From Synaphobranchus kaupii (Eukaryota; Chordata; Actinopteri; Anguilliformes; Synaphobranchidae): a stretch of 64,000 nucleotides of DNA. A program made the translations under genes and the position numbers. Positions within the stretch are counted from its first letter, which is position 1, and every line of letters starts with the position of its first letter. This document shows, one piece after another, positions 23,406-36,870 of this stretch. The notes beneath the pieces are model-generated. The model saw only the letters and a list, made by a program, of their open reading frames with translations, was not told the DNA's origin and ran no database searches. The stretch is taken from contig CM056387.1 of the NCBI GenBank assembly GCA_029718625.1, forward strand, positions 35,243,409 through 35,307,408, in the 5' to 3' direction.

Positions 23406-24489
23406 GATACACTAATGTCAAAGCAGAGCAAAGCCCTGAGGACTCACCTGACCCCTGACCCCTGACCCAGCTCAGTGTTTCTCCATAGAAGTTAATTAAA
23501 GGTGACATCATTGGCCCAATATTTACAGTATTTCATAGTTCATTATGAGTCTCGTCTGAGAAAACGTCAGCGCTGAAACCGCTCTTGCAGGCTAACATAT
23601 TCAATCTACTGCAGCGGTACAATGAGCCCCAAGCGCTTCCCTGTCAGGTGTGATGCACACTAGCGCTGCTGCAATTCATCCATGCCATCAATTATGTCAA
23701 TGCTATAAATCCATTGGCATGCATATTCACCATCAACGCAGGTTTTTTCTTCTCAATCCAGTACAGATGAATGCCTCACTTTAAACCATTTGTCTAATCT
23801 CTACATTGCCTGGATAGTATATATTGTATAGTATATATTATAGTAGATGGTAGAAGCTAAACCATCGCATGATTGATCAATCTGCGCGCAATGATGTGGA
23901 GCAATGCAAAGCTAATGCTCAGCGCTATGACCACGTAAGTAGCCTAGTACTGCTCGTCAGGATTTGTTCTACTTAAATTAGTCATGGAATAGTATCTACT
24001 TGTGTTTCCTTAAACTCTTTTCATGGAAAAAATAAAACTCAAGTAAAATCTTTTAAGTCCAATTCCATTTTTGAATGAAAACTAATCGTTTAAATAAACC
24101 AATTAATCAATAAAATAATCAATAGAATAAAAGATTTCAAAATAATTGTTAGTAGCAGCACGCACGCGCGCCTTGATCACAGGATGGACATCAGACCCCA
24201 GGATGAATGTAGGGAAATATTCCGGTCTTTGAAGAATCGGCTCTGATTGAGATGAAACATGTTCAAATACAGAGCGTTGCAGGTGTGTACTTTCATATTG
24301 AAATGAACGCACATGCGAGTGGGACACTACAAAAGCCCCCCTCCCTAAAAAATTTATAAAGGAGTACGTCACAGGACATCTGGATTGGCTGGCTGCTGTT
24401 CCTGTCTCTCAGGCAACAAAATGCAGTTTGATCATTTTATTTCCCATTGATCTTCTGGCCATTCAGTCCTACTCATCTACTGTACTGAG
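23406..24489. other. Unassigned spacer
   Basis: About 1.1 kb of complex sequence. No ORF resembles a known protein; the 89-codon minus ORF at 24,103-24,372 has no recognisable domain. No repeats beyond a short TAGTATATATT duplication near 23,815-23,840. Confidence 0.45.
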
Positions 24490-27400
24490 CACTCCCACAT
24501 GGAACATAACCCAAACACTCCCACATGGCACATAACCCTAACACTCCCACATGGCACATAACCCTAACACTCCCACATGGAACATAACCCTAACACTCCC
24601 ACATGGAACATAACCCTAACACTCCCACATGGAACATAACCCTAACACTCCCACATGGAACATAACACTAACACTCCCACATGGCACATAACCCTAACAC
24701 TCCCACATGGAACATAACCGTAACACTCCCACATGGAACATAACCCTAACACTCCCACATGGAACATAACCCTAACACTCCCACATGGAACATAACCCTA
24801 ACACTCCCACATGGAACATAACCCTAACACTCCCACATGGAACATAACACTAACACTCCCACATGGCACATAACCCTAACACTCCCACATGGCACATAGC
24901 TCTAACACTCCCACATGGAACATAACCCAAACACTCCCACATGGAACATAACCGTAACACTCCCACATGGAACATAACACTAACACTCCCACATGGCACA
25001 TAGCTCTAACACTCCCACATGGAACATAACACTAACACTCCCACATGGCACATAACCCTAACACTCCCACATGGAACATAACCCTAACACTCCCACATGG
25101 AACATAACACTAACACTCCCACATGGAACATAACCCAAACACTCCCACATGGCACATAACCCTAACACTCCCACATGGAACATAACCCAAACACTCCCAC
25201 ATGGAACATAACCCTAACACTCCCACATGGAACATAACCCAAACACTCCCACATGGAACATAACACTAACACTCCCACATGGAACATAACCCAAACACTC
25301 CCACATGGCACATAACCCTAACACTCCCACATGGCACATAACCCTAACACTCCCACATGGAACATAACCCAAACACTCCCACATGGAACATAACCCTAAC
25401 ACTCCCACATGGCACATAACCCTAACACTCCCACATGGAACATAACCCTAACACTCCCACATGGCACATAACCCTAACACTCCCACATGGAACATAACCC
25501 TAACACTCCCACATGGAACATAACACTAACACTCCCACATGGAACATAACACTAACACTCCCACATGGCACATAACCCTAACACTCCCACATGGCACATA
25601 ACCCTAACACTCCCACATGGAACATAACCCTAACACTCCCACATGGCACATAACCCTAACACTCCCACATGGAACATAACCCTAACACTCCCACATGGCA
25701 CATAACCCTAACACTCCCACATGGAACATAACCCAAACACTCCCACATGGCACATAACCCTAACACTCCCACATGGCACATAGCTCTAACACTCCCACAT
25801 GGCACATAGCCCTAACACTCCCACATGGAACATAACCCTAACATTCCCACATGGAACATAACACTAACACTCCCACATGGCACATAACCCTAACACTCCC
25901 ACATGGAACATAACCCTAACACTCCCACATGGAACATAACCCTAACACTCCCACATGGAACATAACACTAACACTCCCACATGGAACATAACCCTAACAC
26001 TCCCACATGGAACATAACCCTAACACTCCCACATGGCACATAACCCTAACACTCCCACATGGAACATAACACTAACACTCCCACATGGCACATAACCCTA
26101 ACACTCCCACATGGAACATAACCCTAACACTCCCACATGGAACATAACACTAACACTCCCACATGGCACATAACCCTAACACTCCCACATGGCACATAAC
26201 CCTAACACTCCCACATGGAACATAACACTAACACTCCCACATGGCACATAACCCTAACACTCCCACATGGAACATAACCCTAACACTCCCACATGGAACA
26301 TAACACTAACACTCCCACATGGAACATAACCCTAACACTCCCACATGGAACATAACCCAAACACTCCCACATGGCACATAACACTAACACTCCCACATGG
26401 CACATAACCCTAACACTCCCACATGGAACATAACCCAAACACTCCCACATGGCACATAGCCCTAACACTCCCACATGGCACATAGCTCTAACACTCCCAC
26501 ATGGCACATAACCCTAACACTCCCACATGGAACATAACCCTAACACTCCCACATGGAACATAACCCAAACACTCCCACATGGCACATAACACTAACACTC
26601 CCACATGGCACATAACCCTAACACTCCCACATGGAACATAACCCAAACACTCCCACATGGCACATAGCCCTAACACTCCCACATGGCACATAGCTCTAAC
26701 ACTCCCACATGGCACATAACCCTAACACTCCCACATGGCACATAACCCAAACACTCCCACATGGCACATAGCTCTAACACTCCCACATGGCACATAACCC
26801 TAACACTCCCACATGGAACATAACACTAACACTCCCACATGGAACATAACACTAACACTCCCACATGGAACATAACACTAACACTCCCACATGGAACATA
26901 ACACTAACACTCCCACATGGCACATAGCCCTAACACTCCCACATGGCACATAGCCCTAACACTCCCACATGGCACATAACCCTAACACTCCCACATGGAA
27001 CATAACACTAACACTCCCACATGGAACATAACACTAACACTCCCACATGGAACATAACCCTAACACTCCCACATGGAACATAACACTAACACTCCCACGT
27101 GGAACATAACCCTAAAACTCCCACATGGAACATAACACTAACACTCCCACATGGAACATAACCCAAACACTCCCACGTGGAACATAACCCTAACACTCCC
27201 ACATGGAACATAACCCAAACACTCCCACGTGGAACATAACCCAAACACTCCCACGTGGAACATAACCCAAACACTCCCACATGGAACATAACCCTAAAAC
27301 TCCCACATGGAACATAACCCAAACACTCCCACATGGAACATAACCCTAACACTCCCACATGGCACATAACCCTAACACTCCCACATGGAACATAACACTA

Positions 27401-30400
27401 ACACTCCCACATGGAACATAACACTAACACTCCCACATGGAACATAACCCTAACACTCCCACATGGAACATAACACTAACACTCCCACGTGGAACATAAC
27501 CCTAAAACTCCCACATGGAACATAACACTAACACTCCCACATGGAACATAACCCAAACACTCCCACGTGGAACATAACCCTAACACTCCCACATGGAACA
27601 TAACCCAAACACTCCCACGTGGAACATAACCCAAACACTCCCACGTGGAACATAACCCAAACACTCCCACATGGAACATAACCCTAAAACTCCCACATGG
27701 AACATAACACTAACACTCCCACATGGAACATAACACTAACACTCCCACATGGAACATAACCCTAACACTCCCACATGGAACATAACCCTAACACTCCCAC
27801 GTGGAACATAACCCTAACACTCCCACATGGAACATAACACTAACACTCCCACATGGAACATAACCCTAAAACTCCCACATGGAACATAACACTAACACTC
27901 CCACATGGAACATAACCCAAACACTCCCACGTGGAACATAACCCTAAAACTCCCACATGGAACATAACACTAACACTCCCACATGGAACATAACCCTAAA
28001 ACTCCCACATGGAACATAACACTAACACTCCCACATGGAACATAACACTAACACTCCCACGTGGAACATAACCCTAAAACTCCCACATGGAACATAACAC
28101 TAACACTCCCACATGGAACATAACACTAACACTCCCACATGGAACATAACCCTAACACTCCCACATGGAACATAACCCTAACACTCCCACGTGGAACATA
28201 ACACTAACACTCCCACATGGAACATAACCCTAACACTCCCACATGGAACATAACCCAAACACTCCCACATGGAACATAACCCAAACACTCCCACATGGAA
28301 CATAACACTAACACTCCCACATGGAACATAACACTAACACTCCCACATGGAACATAACCCTAACACTCCCACATGGCACATAACCCTAACACTCCCACAT
28401 GGAACATAACCCAAACACTCCCACATGGAACATAACCCTAACACTCCCACATGGAACATAACCCTAACACTCCCACATGGCACATAGCCCTAACACTCCC
28501 ACATGGAACATAACCCAAACACTCCCACATGGAACATAACCCTAACACTCCCACATGGCACATAACCCTAACACTCCCACATGGAACATAACCCTAACAC
28601 TCCCACATGGAACATAACACTAACACTCCCACATGGCACATAACCCTAACACTCCCACATGGCACATAACCCTAACACTCCCACATGGAACATAACCCAA
28701 ACACTCCCACATGGAACATAACCCTAACACTCCCACATGGTACATAACCCTAACACTCCCACATGGAACATAACCCAAACACTCCCACATGGAACATAAC
28801 CCTAACACTCCCACATGGAACATAACCCTAACACTCCCACATGGAACATAACCCAAACACTCCCACATGGAACATAACCCTAACATTCCCACATGGCACA
28901 TAACCCTAACACTCCCACATGGCACATAACACTAACACTCCCACATGGCACATAACCCTAACACTCCCACATGGAACATAACCCAAACACTCCCACATGG
29001 AACATAACCCTAACACTCCCACATGGAACATAACCCAAACACTCCCACATGGAACATAACCCTAACACTCCCACATGGAACATAACCCTAACACTCCCAC
29101 ATGGAACATAACCCAAACACTCCCACATGGAACATAACCCTAACATTCCCACATGGCACATAACCCTAACACTCCCACATGGCACATAACACTAACACTC
29201 CCACATGGAACATAACACTAACACTCCCACATGGCACATAGCCCTAACACTCCCACATGGAACATAACCCAAACACTCCCACATGGAACATAACACTAAC
29301 ACTCCCACATGGCACATAACACTAACACTCCCACATGGAACATAACCCAAACACTCCCACATGGGACATAACCCAAACACTCCCACATGGAACATAACAC
29401 TAACACTCCCACATGGCACATAACACTAACACTCCCACATGGAACATAACACTAACACTCCCACATGGAACATAACACTAACACTCCCACATGGCACATA
29501 GCCCTAACACTCCCACATGGAACATAACCCAAACACTCCCACATGGAACATAACACTAACACTCCCACATGGCACATAACACTAACACTCCCACATGGAA
29601 CATAACACTAACACTCCCACATGGCACATAACACTAACACTCCCACATGGAACATAACCCTAACACTCCCACATGGCACATAGCCCTAACACTCCCACAT
29701 GGAACATAACCCAAACACTCCCACATGGAACATAACCCTAACACTCCCACATGGCACATAACCCTAACACTCCCACATGGAACATAACAATAACACTCCC
29801 ACATGGCACATAACACTAACACTCCCACATGGCACATAACCCTAACACTCCCACATGGCACATAGCTCTAACACTCCCACATGGAACATAACCCTAACAC
29901 TCCCACATGGAACATAACACTAACACTCCCACATGGAACATAACCCTAACACTCCCACATGGAACATAACACTAACACTCCCACATGGCACATAACCCTA
30001 ACACTCCCACATGGCACATAACCCTAACACTCCCACATGGCACATAGCTCTAACACTCCCACATGGAACATAACCCTAACACTCCCACATGGAACATAAC
30101 ACTAACACTCCCACATGGAACATAACCCTAACACTCCCACATGGAACATAACACTAACACTCCCACATGGAACATAACCCTAACACTCCCACATGGCACA
30201 TAGCTCTAACACTCCCACATGGAACATAACCCTAACACTCCCCACATGGCACATAACCCTAACACTCCCACATGGCACATAACCCTAACACTCCCACATG
30301 GCACATAGCTCTAACACTCCCACATGGAACATAACCCTAACACTCCCACATGGAACATAACCCTAACACTCCCACATGGCACATAGCTCTAACACTCCCA

Positions 30401-30496
30401 CATGGAACATAACCCTAACACTCCCACATGGAACATAACCCTAACACTCCCACATGGCACATAACCCTAACACTCCCACATGGCACATAGCTCTAA
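24490..30496. repeat. 26-bp satellite array, ~231 copies (left part)
   Basis: Unit ACTCCCACATGGAACATAAC followed by CCTAAC. Common variants are GGCACATA, AACACTAAC, AACCCAAAC, TAGCTCTAAC and TAGCCCTAAC. Higher-order duplication is visible: a 15-unit (390-bp) block near 27,096 repeats at 27,486, and other blocks repeat at 208 and 260 bp. CACGTGG variant units are confined to about 27.09-28.20 kb. Minus-strand ORFs of 67-101 codons are by-products. Confidence 0.98.
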
Positions 30497-31275
30497 AGCT
30501 GATGATACACGGGCAATATTTTCAGGCAATATTGCCGGCAATATTGCCAGGCAATGATTGCTGGAAATTTTCCTATTGACAAATCAATATCTGAACAAGT
30601 TTGATCGAGGCAAGCAATATTTTGCTACCATCCAATCACAGATGAGATTTTGGGTCACATGACACCTGAGTCTTCCAAAAATAAATTTCAACAATGGCTG
30701 CCAAGTGGTGCGAGGAAACCGAAGGGATGCTGATCTCTTATAACTTTATTTATTTATTACTCAGGTAAGTTATATTGATGTATTAGTGTAATATTGAAAT
30801 AAAGACCAACTTTTCCTAAGTTATGGTATTCTTGACTTTTGATTGTAAATAATTGGTATTATTACTCACTCACCGCCGTACTGACGAACCGAGTGACTTT
30901 TAACTAGCTAGCTAGCTAGCTAGCTAACTTTACTCTGCAGACGTAATCAGACCACCTGCTTTACTGGTGAATACATCCATGAATGCTTCCGTAAAATTTA
31001 GAGATACGGTCGATTGAATTACATTGGCGGAAAGCTGTGGTTCTTGCCGTTCCGGGCACATATATACCTTTGTGGTGAGATGACGGTAAAGGTTTGAAAC
31101 AGAGGTTAAAAACAGGATCCGCAAAAATTCTTTTTTCAGTTATTTTTCAGTTATTTTTCAGTTATTGCCCCATTGCCCATTGCTCCAGTGTCTCATACCC
31201 ATTGCCCATTGCTGGCAATATTGTACAATATTGCCGGCAATATTGCCTGAAAATATTGCCCGTGTATCATCAGCT
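30497..31275. mobile_element. PIF/Harbinger-like element inserted in the 26-bp satellite
   Basis: Near-perfect inverted ends AGCTGATGATACACGGGCAA / TTGCCCGTGTATCATCAGCT, extended by CAATATTGCCGGCAATATTG on both sides. TAA flanks the element on each side (30,494-30,496 and 31,276-31,278), where an uninterrupted satellite has only one TAA. A 3-bp TAA duplication is typical of PIF/Harbinger. A possible relic coding start lies at 30,694. Most of the interior is non-coding, so the copy is non-autonomous. A (TAGC)n run lies near 30,903-30,925. Confidence 0.75.
30694..30768 (+). pseudogene. Possible first-exon relic of a Harbinger Myb/MADF-like gene
   Basis: ATG opens a 24-codon frame, MAAKWCEETEGMLISYNF then IYLLLR, that runs into CTCAGGTAAGT, a good splice-donor context. 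Two-gene Harbinger elements encode a Myb/MADF-type DNA-binding protein besides the transposase, and the W-x-EE-T-x-G-M-L-I-S pattern resembles such a domain start. This is suggestive only: the frame is very short and no second exon is seen. Confidence 0.35.
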
Positions 31276-31515
31276 TAACACTCCCACATGGAACATAACC
31301 CTAACACTCCCACATGGAACATAACCCAAACACTCCCACATGGAACATAACCCTAACACTCCCACATGGAACATAACCCTAACACTCCCACATGGCACAT
31401 AACACTAACACTCCCACATGGAACATAACCCAAACACTCCCACATGGAACATAATCCAAACACTCCCACATGGAACATAACCCTAACACTCCCACATGGA
31501 ACATAACCCAAACAC
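31276..31515. repeat. 26-bp satellite array, right part (~9 copies)
   Basis: Same unit and phase as 24,490-30,496, resuming directly after the Harbinger-like element; ends at AACACCGTGAATCC. Confidence 0.97.
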
Positions 31516-32823
31516 CGTGAATCCAGCTCGCCAGAGGCCGATTGTACACTCCATCCCTGACCCCCCACATTCACACCACACTTTAATAAGTTAAAGGCAA
31601 AGGTGTTGACTGCAGAGAAGGTCATTCAAATTGGGGTATGAGGAAAATCCCTAACAGATTCCACAGGATTAATTCTCTGAGACGGCAAAATCAAACATTA
31701 TCCCCATCTCCGTCTCTTCCGCTATTTTTCATCTGTATGTCTGTCTGCAAGACAGCAATCACCTCACTATAGGATCTTTATTCCAGGATACCTTGATCTA
31801 TTTCATTACCTTGGGTCTATGGCCTAAGGACATCATTATTAAAAGCAGCTCTCATCACTTTCTATCATAATTCAGTAAATCTTAGTGATCATTATAGACA
31901 GGTGAAAATCCCTGGGTGGAATGATTCAGCATTCTGTGAAAGCTGTCCAAATGATTTATCGGTAATTCCGAAAAGGCATCAACAAGCCGAATTCAACCCA
32001 GAACTGATTATATTTCTATGTGGGGACCTTTTCTTGTGGGTTGGATTGTGCTGATATGGATTGTGCTGATATGATAAATTAATATTAAATCACTGTAAGA
32101 AACCTGCTCCCACAGAAACGATTTTACTGAGTGTGTGAGACAAACATTGCATATAAAGTGTGAAAATAAACCCCTTTTTTTCCTAATGAAACAAAGCACG
32201 CATGAACACTATCTTCTACAGCCAGAGAATTGCCGTTTGGTTTCTGCAAAGTTCTGGGAGCCTTTGGGGATCTGTAGTCAGAATCTACATTACACAACGG
32301 TAGAAAGATTTAACCCTGACGATGTCACTCACAGGTCAGTTTGCATGTCTAACAGAAGGCAGATGAAGTGATCGTATTAACATACACAATGTTACCTCTC
32401 TTAAACACTATTATGTTATTATGTTTGGGTTAAACTCAGTCCTGGGGACCCAATGTGCATGTTTGGTCTAAACCAAAACTGCATGTTCTGAACTGTTCTA
32501 AGGATATTTATCCCCTTAAGGCTACATTATATCAGGTGTGCCATGAAGACAAAACGTATTATATTCACATCACAGGACTGTCAGACCAACAGACGCTTTC
32601 TGTAATGTGCTGCATGACAAAGAATTCCTTTATAAAGAGGCACAATTACAACTAAACCAACAAAACAACATAGCATTAAGCTCAGATAAGTTTATGGAGA
32701 AATTAGAAAGGAATAGAAACATTCTAACATTGTGTGTTCAGCGACCATCAATGCTTAAGAGTCGGCTGTGTACAAAACACACTGGATCCCTTGAGTTGGT
32801 TTATCTGGTGTGTTTGTGTATGC
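31516..32823. other. Unassigned spacer
   Basis: About 1.3 kb with no supported gene. A lone CTCTCTTAAACACT, identical to the core of the 16-bp satellite at 1,715, occurs near 32,396. Other short ORFs show no domain. Confidence 0.45.
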
Positions 32824-33000
32824 TCCATCCCTGAACCCCCACATTCACACCCCATCCCTGAACCCCCACATTCACACCCAATACACACTCCTTATGCAAA
32901 CACACACACTCTCTCTCTCTGTAATACACACTCCTTATGCAAAGACACTATCTCTCTGTAATACACACTCCTTATGCAAACACACACTCTCTCTCTGTAC
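32824..33000. repeat. Short degenerate tandem repeats
   Basis: CCATCCCTGAACCCCCACAT is present twice (32,824 and 32,854). AATACACACTCCTTATGCAA with CT-rich tails is present about three times (32,880-33,000). Confidence 0.85.
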
Positions 33001-33590
33001 CATGCAAGCCCTGTTAACAAAGCCCAAAACTGCATCAGGTTATAAATGTTATACTGATGCACTTTATGGACAGACAGACGAACAGTAGAGGTGTAAACCA
33101 TGTTGGAGTGGGGGAACAGCTCCGCCGGGATCCTCCCCAAATTCTTCAACAAATACTTATTTTTGCAGAGCATCAAGTTGCATGGAGTTTGAGACCGCTA
33201 GAGAAATGTCAGGAGAACTCAATCAGCCACCTGCTGCTCCATGGCTTTTAAAAATAAAAACGCACCGCACACATAAAGGCTGCTCGGCAAGTCACGCCGT
33301 GTACCGTATAATAACGCCAAAGAACAAGCTGTCGCCGTAACCGTGTAATAACGCCAAAGAACAAACTGTCGCCGTGGAGACGGCAAGGCAAAAAGAGAAC
33401 GATTTTTTGCGAAAGACTGGAGAAGGAAAAGCAGATAGGGGAAGCACATTGGGTAAAGAGGGGGTCATACAAAAGAGACGCCCCCTAACTTTAGACACAA
33501 GCAGGAACCCCAAAACGCACGCACACGGTACCCTGAGATACAAGTGAATCACGGCAATATGGTGCCCCGCCCAACATCCTGCACCAGTGT
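33001..33590. other. Unassigned spacer with a two-copy repeat
   Basis: TAATAACGCCAAAGAACAA followed by CTGTCGCCGT is duplicated near 33,309-33,378. No gene recognised. Confidence 0.5.
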
Positions 33591-35018
33591 GTGACTTATA
33601 GCTCTGTACCCCCTTACTGTGTGTGTGTTACATCTCTGTACCCCCTTACTGTGTGTGTGTTACATCTCTGTGCCCCCTTACTGTGTGTGAGTTACAGCTC
33701 TGTACCCCCTTACTGTGTGTGAGTTACAGCTCTGTACCCCCTTACTGTGTGTGAGTTACAGCTCTGTACCCCCTTACTGTGTGTGTTACAGCTCTGTACC
33801 CCCTTACTGTGTGTGAGTTACAGCTCTGTACCCCCTTACTGTGTGTGTGTTACAGCTCTGTACCCCCTTACTGTGTGTGTGTTACAGCTCTGTACCCCCT
33901 TACTGTGTGTGAGTTACAGCTCTGTACCCCCTTACTGTGTGTGAGTTACAGCTCTGTACCCCCTTACTGTGTGAGTTATAGCTCTGTACCCCCTTACTGT
34001 GTGTGTTACAGCTCTGTACCCCCTTACTGTGTGTGTGTTACAGCTCTGTACCCCCTTACTGTGTGTGTGTTACAGCTCTGTACCCCCTTACTGTGTGTGT
34101 GTTATAGCTCTGTACCCCCTTACTGTGTGTGTGTGTTACAGCTCTATATCCCCTTACTGTGTGTATGTTACAGCTCTGTATCCCCTTACTGTGTGTGTTA
34201 CAGCTCTGTACCCCTTACTGTGTGTGTTACAGCTCTGTATCCCCTTACTGTGTGTGAGTTAGGGTTGTGTACCCCCTTACTGTGTGTGTGTTACAGCTCT
34301 GTACCCCCTTACTGTGTGTGAGTTAGGGTTGTGTACCCCCTTACTGTGTGTGTGTTACAGCTCTGTACCCCCTTACTGTGTGTGAGTTACAGCTCTGTAC
34401 CCCCTTACTGTGTGTGAGTTACAGCTCTGTACCCCCTTACTGTGTGTGAGTTACAGCTCTGTACCCCCTTACTGTGTGTGTTACATCTCTGTACCCCCTT
34501 ACTGTGTGTGAGTTACAGCTCTGTACCCCCTTACTGTGTGTGTGTTACAGCTCTGTACCCCCTTACTGTGTGTGAGTTACAGCTCTGTACCCCCTTACTG
34601 TGTGTGTGTTACAGCTCTGTACCCCCTTACTGTGTGTGAGTTACAGCTCTGTACCCCCTTACTGTGTGTGTTACAGCTCTGTACCCCCTTACTGTGTGTG
34701 AGTTACAGCTCTGTACCCCCTTACTGTGTGTGTTACATCTCTGTACCCCCTTACTGTGTGTGAGTTACAGCTCTGTACCCCCTTACTGTGTGTGAGTTAC
34801 AGCTCTGTACCCCCTTACTGTGTGTGAGTTACAGCTCTGTACCCCCTTACTGTGTGTGTGTTACAGCTCTGTACCCCCTTACTGTGTGTGAGTTACAGCT
34901 CTGTACCCCCTTACTGTGTGTGTTACAGCTCTGTACCCCCTTACTGTGTGTGAGTTACAGCTCTGTACCCCCTTACTGTGTGTGAGTTAGGGCTGTGTAC
35001 CCCCTTACCATGTGTGAG
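33591..35018. repeat. 30/32-bp minisatellite, ~45 copies
   Basis: Unit GTTACAGCTCTGTACCCCCT followed by TACTGTGTGTGA. GAG/GTG/deleted spacer variants change length between 30 and 34. Three plus frames open (up to 180 codons) are artefacts. Confidence 0.97.
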
Positions 35019-35097
35019 CGACGGTGTAGCGCCTCTGTTTGTGGATGTTGTTGCTAAGCAGCATTCTGCGTAGCAGGCGAGGAGAGTTTTGGGGCGA

Positions 35098-35989
35098 CAT
35101 GGTGGGGGAGAGGCGGGGTGAGATGGTGGGGGAGAGGCGGGGTGAGATGGTGGGGGAGAGGCGGGGTGAGATGGTGGGGGAGAGGCGGGGTGAGATGTTG
35201 GGGGAGAGGCGGGGTGAGATGTTGGGGGAGAGGCGGGGTGAGATGGTGGGGGAGAGGCGGGGTGAGATGTTGGGGGAGAGGCGGGGTGAGATGGTGGGGG
35301 AGAGGCGGGGTGAGATGGTGGGGGAGAGGCGGGGTGAGATGGTGGGGGAGAGGCGGGGTGAGATGGTGGGGGAGAGGCGGGGTGAGATGTTGGGGGAGAG
35401 GCGGGGTGAGATGGTGGGGGAGAGGCGGGGTGAGATGGTGGGGGAGAGGCGGGGGTGAGATGGTGGGGGAGAGGCCGGGTGAGATGGTGGGGGAGAGGCG
35501 GGGTGAGATGGTGGGGGAGAGGCGGGGTGAGATGGTGGGGGAGAGGCGGGGTGAGATGGTGGGGGAGAGGCGGGGTGAGATGGTGGGGGAGAGGCGGGGT
35601 GAGATGGTGGGGGAGAGGCGGGGTGAGATGGTGGGGGAGAGGCTGGGTGAGATGGTGGGGGAGAGGCGGGGTGAGATGTTGGGGGAGAGGCGGGGTGAGA
35701 TGGTGGGGGAGAGGCGGGGTGAGATGGTGGGGGAGAGGCGGGGTGAGATGGTGGGGGAGAGGCGGGGTGAGATGGTGGGGGAGAGGCGGGGTGAGATGGT
35801 GGGGGAGAGGCGGGGTGAGATGGTGGGGGAGAGGCGGGGTGAGATGTTGGGGGAGAGGCGGGGTGAGATGTTGGGGGAGAGGCGGGGTGAGATGGTGGGG
35901 GAGAGGCGGGGTGAGATGGTGGGGGAGAGGCGGGGTGAGATGTTGGGGGAGAGGCGGGGTGAGATGTTGGGGGAGAGGCGGGGTGAGAT
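35098..35989. repeat. 24-bp G-rich minisatellite, ~37 copies
   Basis: Unit GATGGTGGGGGAGAGGCGGG plus GTGA; GATGTTGGG is a recurrent variant. The period is a multiple of three, and open frames of 373-397 codons on both strands result. Plus-strand G runs have G-quadruplex potential. Confidence 0.98.
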
Positions 35990-36220
35990 AATCCCGCTGT
36001 CCCCCGAGAGCACCACGCGTCCGCTAATCCCGCCGTCCCCAGGGTGTGCCACACCTCCGCTAATCCCGCCGTCCCCAGAGTGCGCCACACCTCCGCTAAT
36101 CCCGCCGTCCCCAGAGTGCGCCACACATCCGCTAATCCCGCTGTCCCCCGAGTGCGCCACACGTCCGCTAATCCCGCTGTCCCCCGAGTGCGGCACACGT
36201 CCGCTAATCCCGCCGTCCCC
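35990..36220. repeat. 36-bp minisatellite, ~6.5 copies
   Basis: Unit includes TAATCCCGCTGTCCCC, GAGTGCGCCACAC and GTCCGC. It abuts the 24-bp array with no gap at GAGATAATCCCG. Confidence 0.95.
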
Positions 36221-36408
36221 CTGCTTCTGCTCCTCTTGAAAGTGTGTGAAAATAGGAGCGGGAGAGAGAGGCGAGGCCCCCCCCCCCCCTCACAGGGAGG
36301 AGATTAGCCCTCCTGTCTTCTGTTCTCTCCTCTCCTCTGTTAGCGACACTCCCGAGCTCTGCCCATCTATCCTGCTTCTGCCTCTGCTCTAACCAGCCCC
36401 ACAGCACA
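36221..36408. other. Unassigned GC-rich spacer
   Basis: CT/GA-rich sequence between arrays, no gene seen. Confidence 0.4.
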
Positions 36409-36490
36409 GAGAGTAGGAGGTGTGTGGAGAGTAGGAGGTGTGTGGAGGGTAGGAGGTGTGTGGAGCGTAGGAGGTGTGTGGAGGGTAGGA
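36409..36490. repeat. 18-bp minisatellite, ~4.5 copies
   Basis: GAGAGTAGGAGGTGTGTG and close variants. Confidence 0.92.
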
Positions 36491-36584
36491 CCGGGGGGTG
36501 GGGGGCATTAGCCTCTCTGTCGCGACAGCTCAGTGCAGCCTGGGGCTTTTCCCTCCTTTTTCAGGGGATTAACAGGACTGCCTG

Positions 36585-36870
36585 TGGTAGGGGTGCGTTA
36601 GGGGTGCGTTAGGGGTGTGTGTTTGGGGATAAAGTGATTGTGGTAGGGGTGCGTTAGGGGTGTGTGTTTGGGGATAAAGTGATTGTGGTAGGGGTACGTT
36701 AGGGGTGTGTGTTTGGGGATAAAGTGATTGTGGTAGGGGTGCGTTAGGGGTGTGTGTTTGGGGATAAAGTGATTGTGGTAGGGGTGCATTAGGGGTGTGT
36801 GTTTGGGGATAAAGTGATTGTGGTAGGGGTACGTTAGGGGTGTGTGTTTGGGGATAAAGTGATTGTGGTA
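36585..36870. repeat. 45-bp G-rich minisatellite, ~6 copies
   Basis: Unit includes GGGGTGCGTTAGGGGTGTGT and GTTTGGGGATAAAGTGATTG. It runs directly into the next G-rich block. Confidence 0.96.

Noticed and set aside
24103..24372. 89-codon minus-strand ORF
   Set aside because: No recognisable domain, no repeat and no splice context; length is within chance expectation.
24490..31515. True telomere repeat
   Set aside because: CCCTAA occurs only once per 26-bp unit and is often mutated; no pure (TTAGGG)n tract of length is present.
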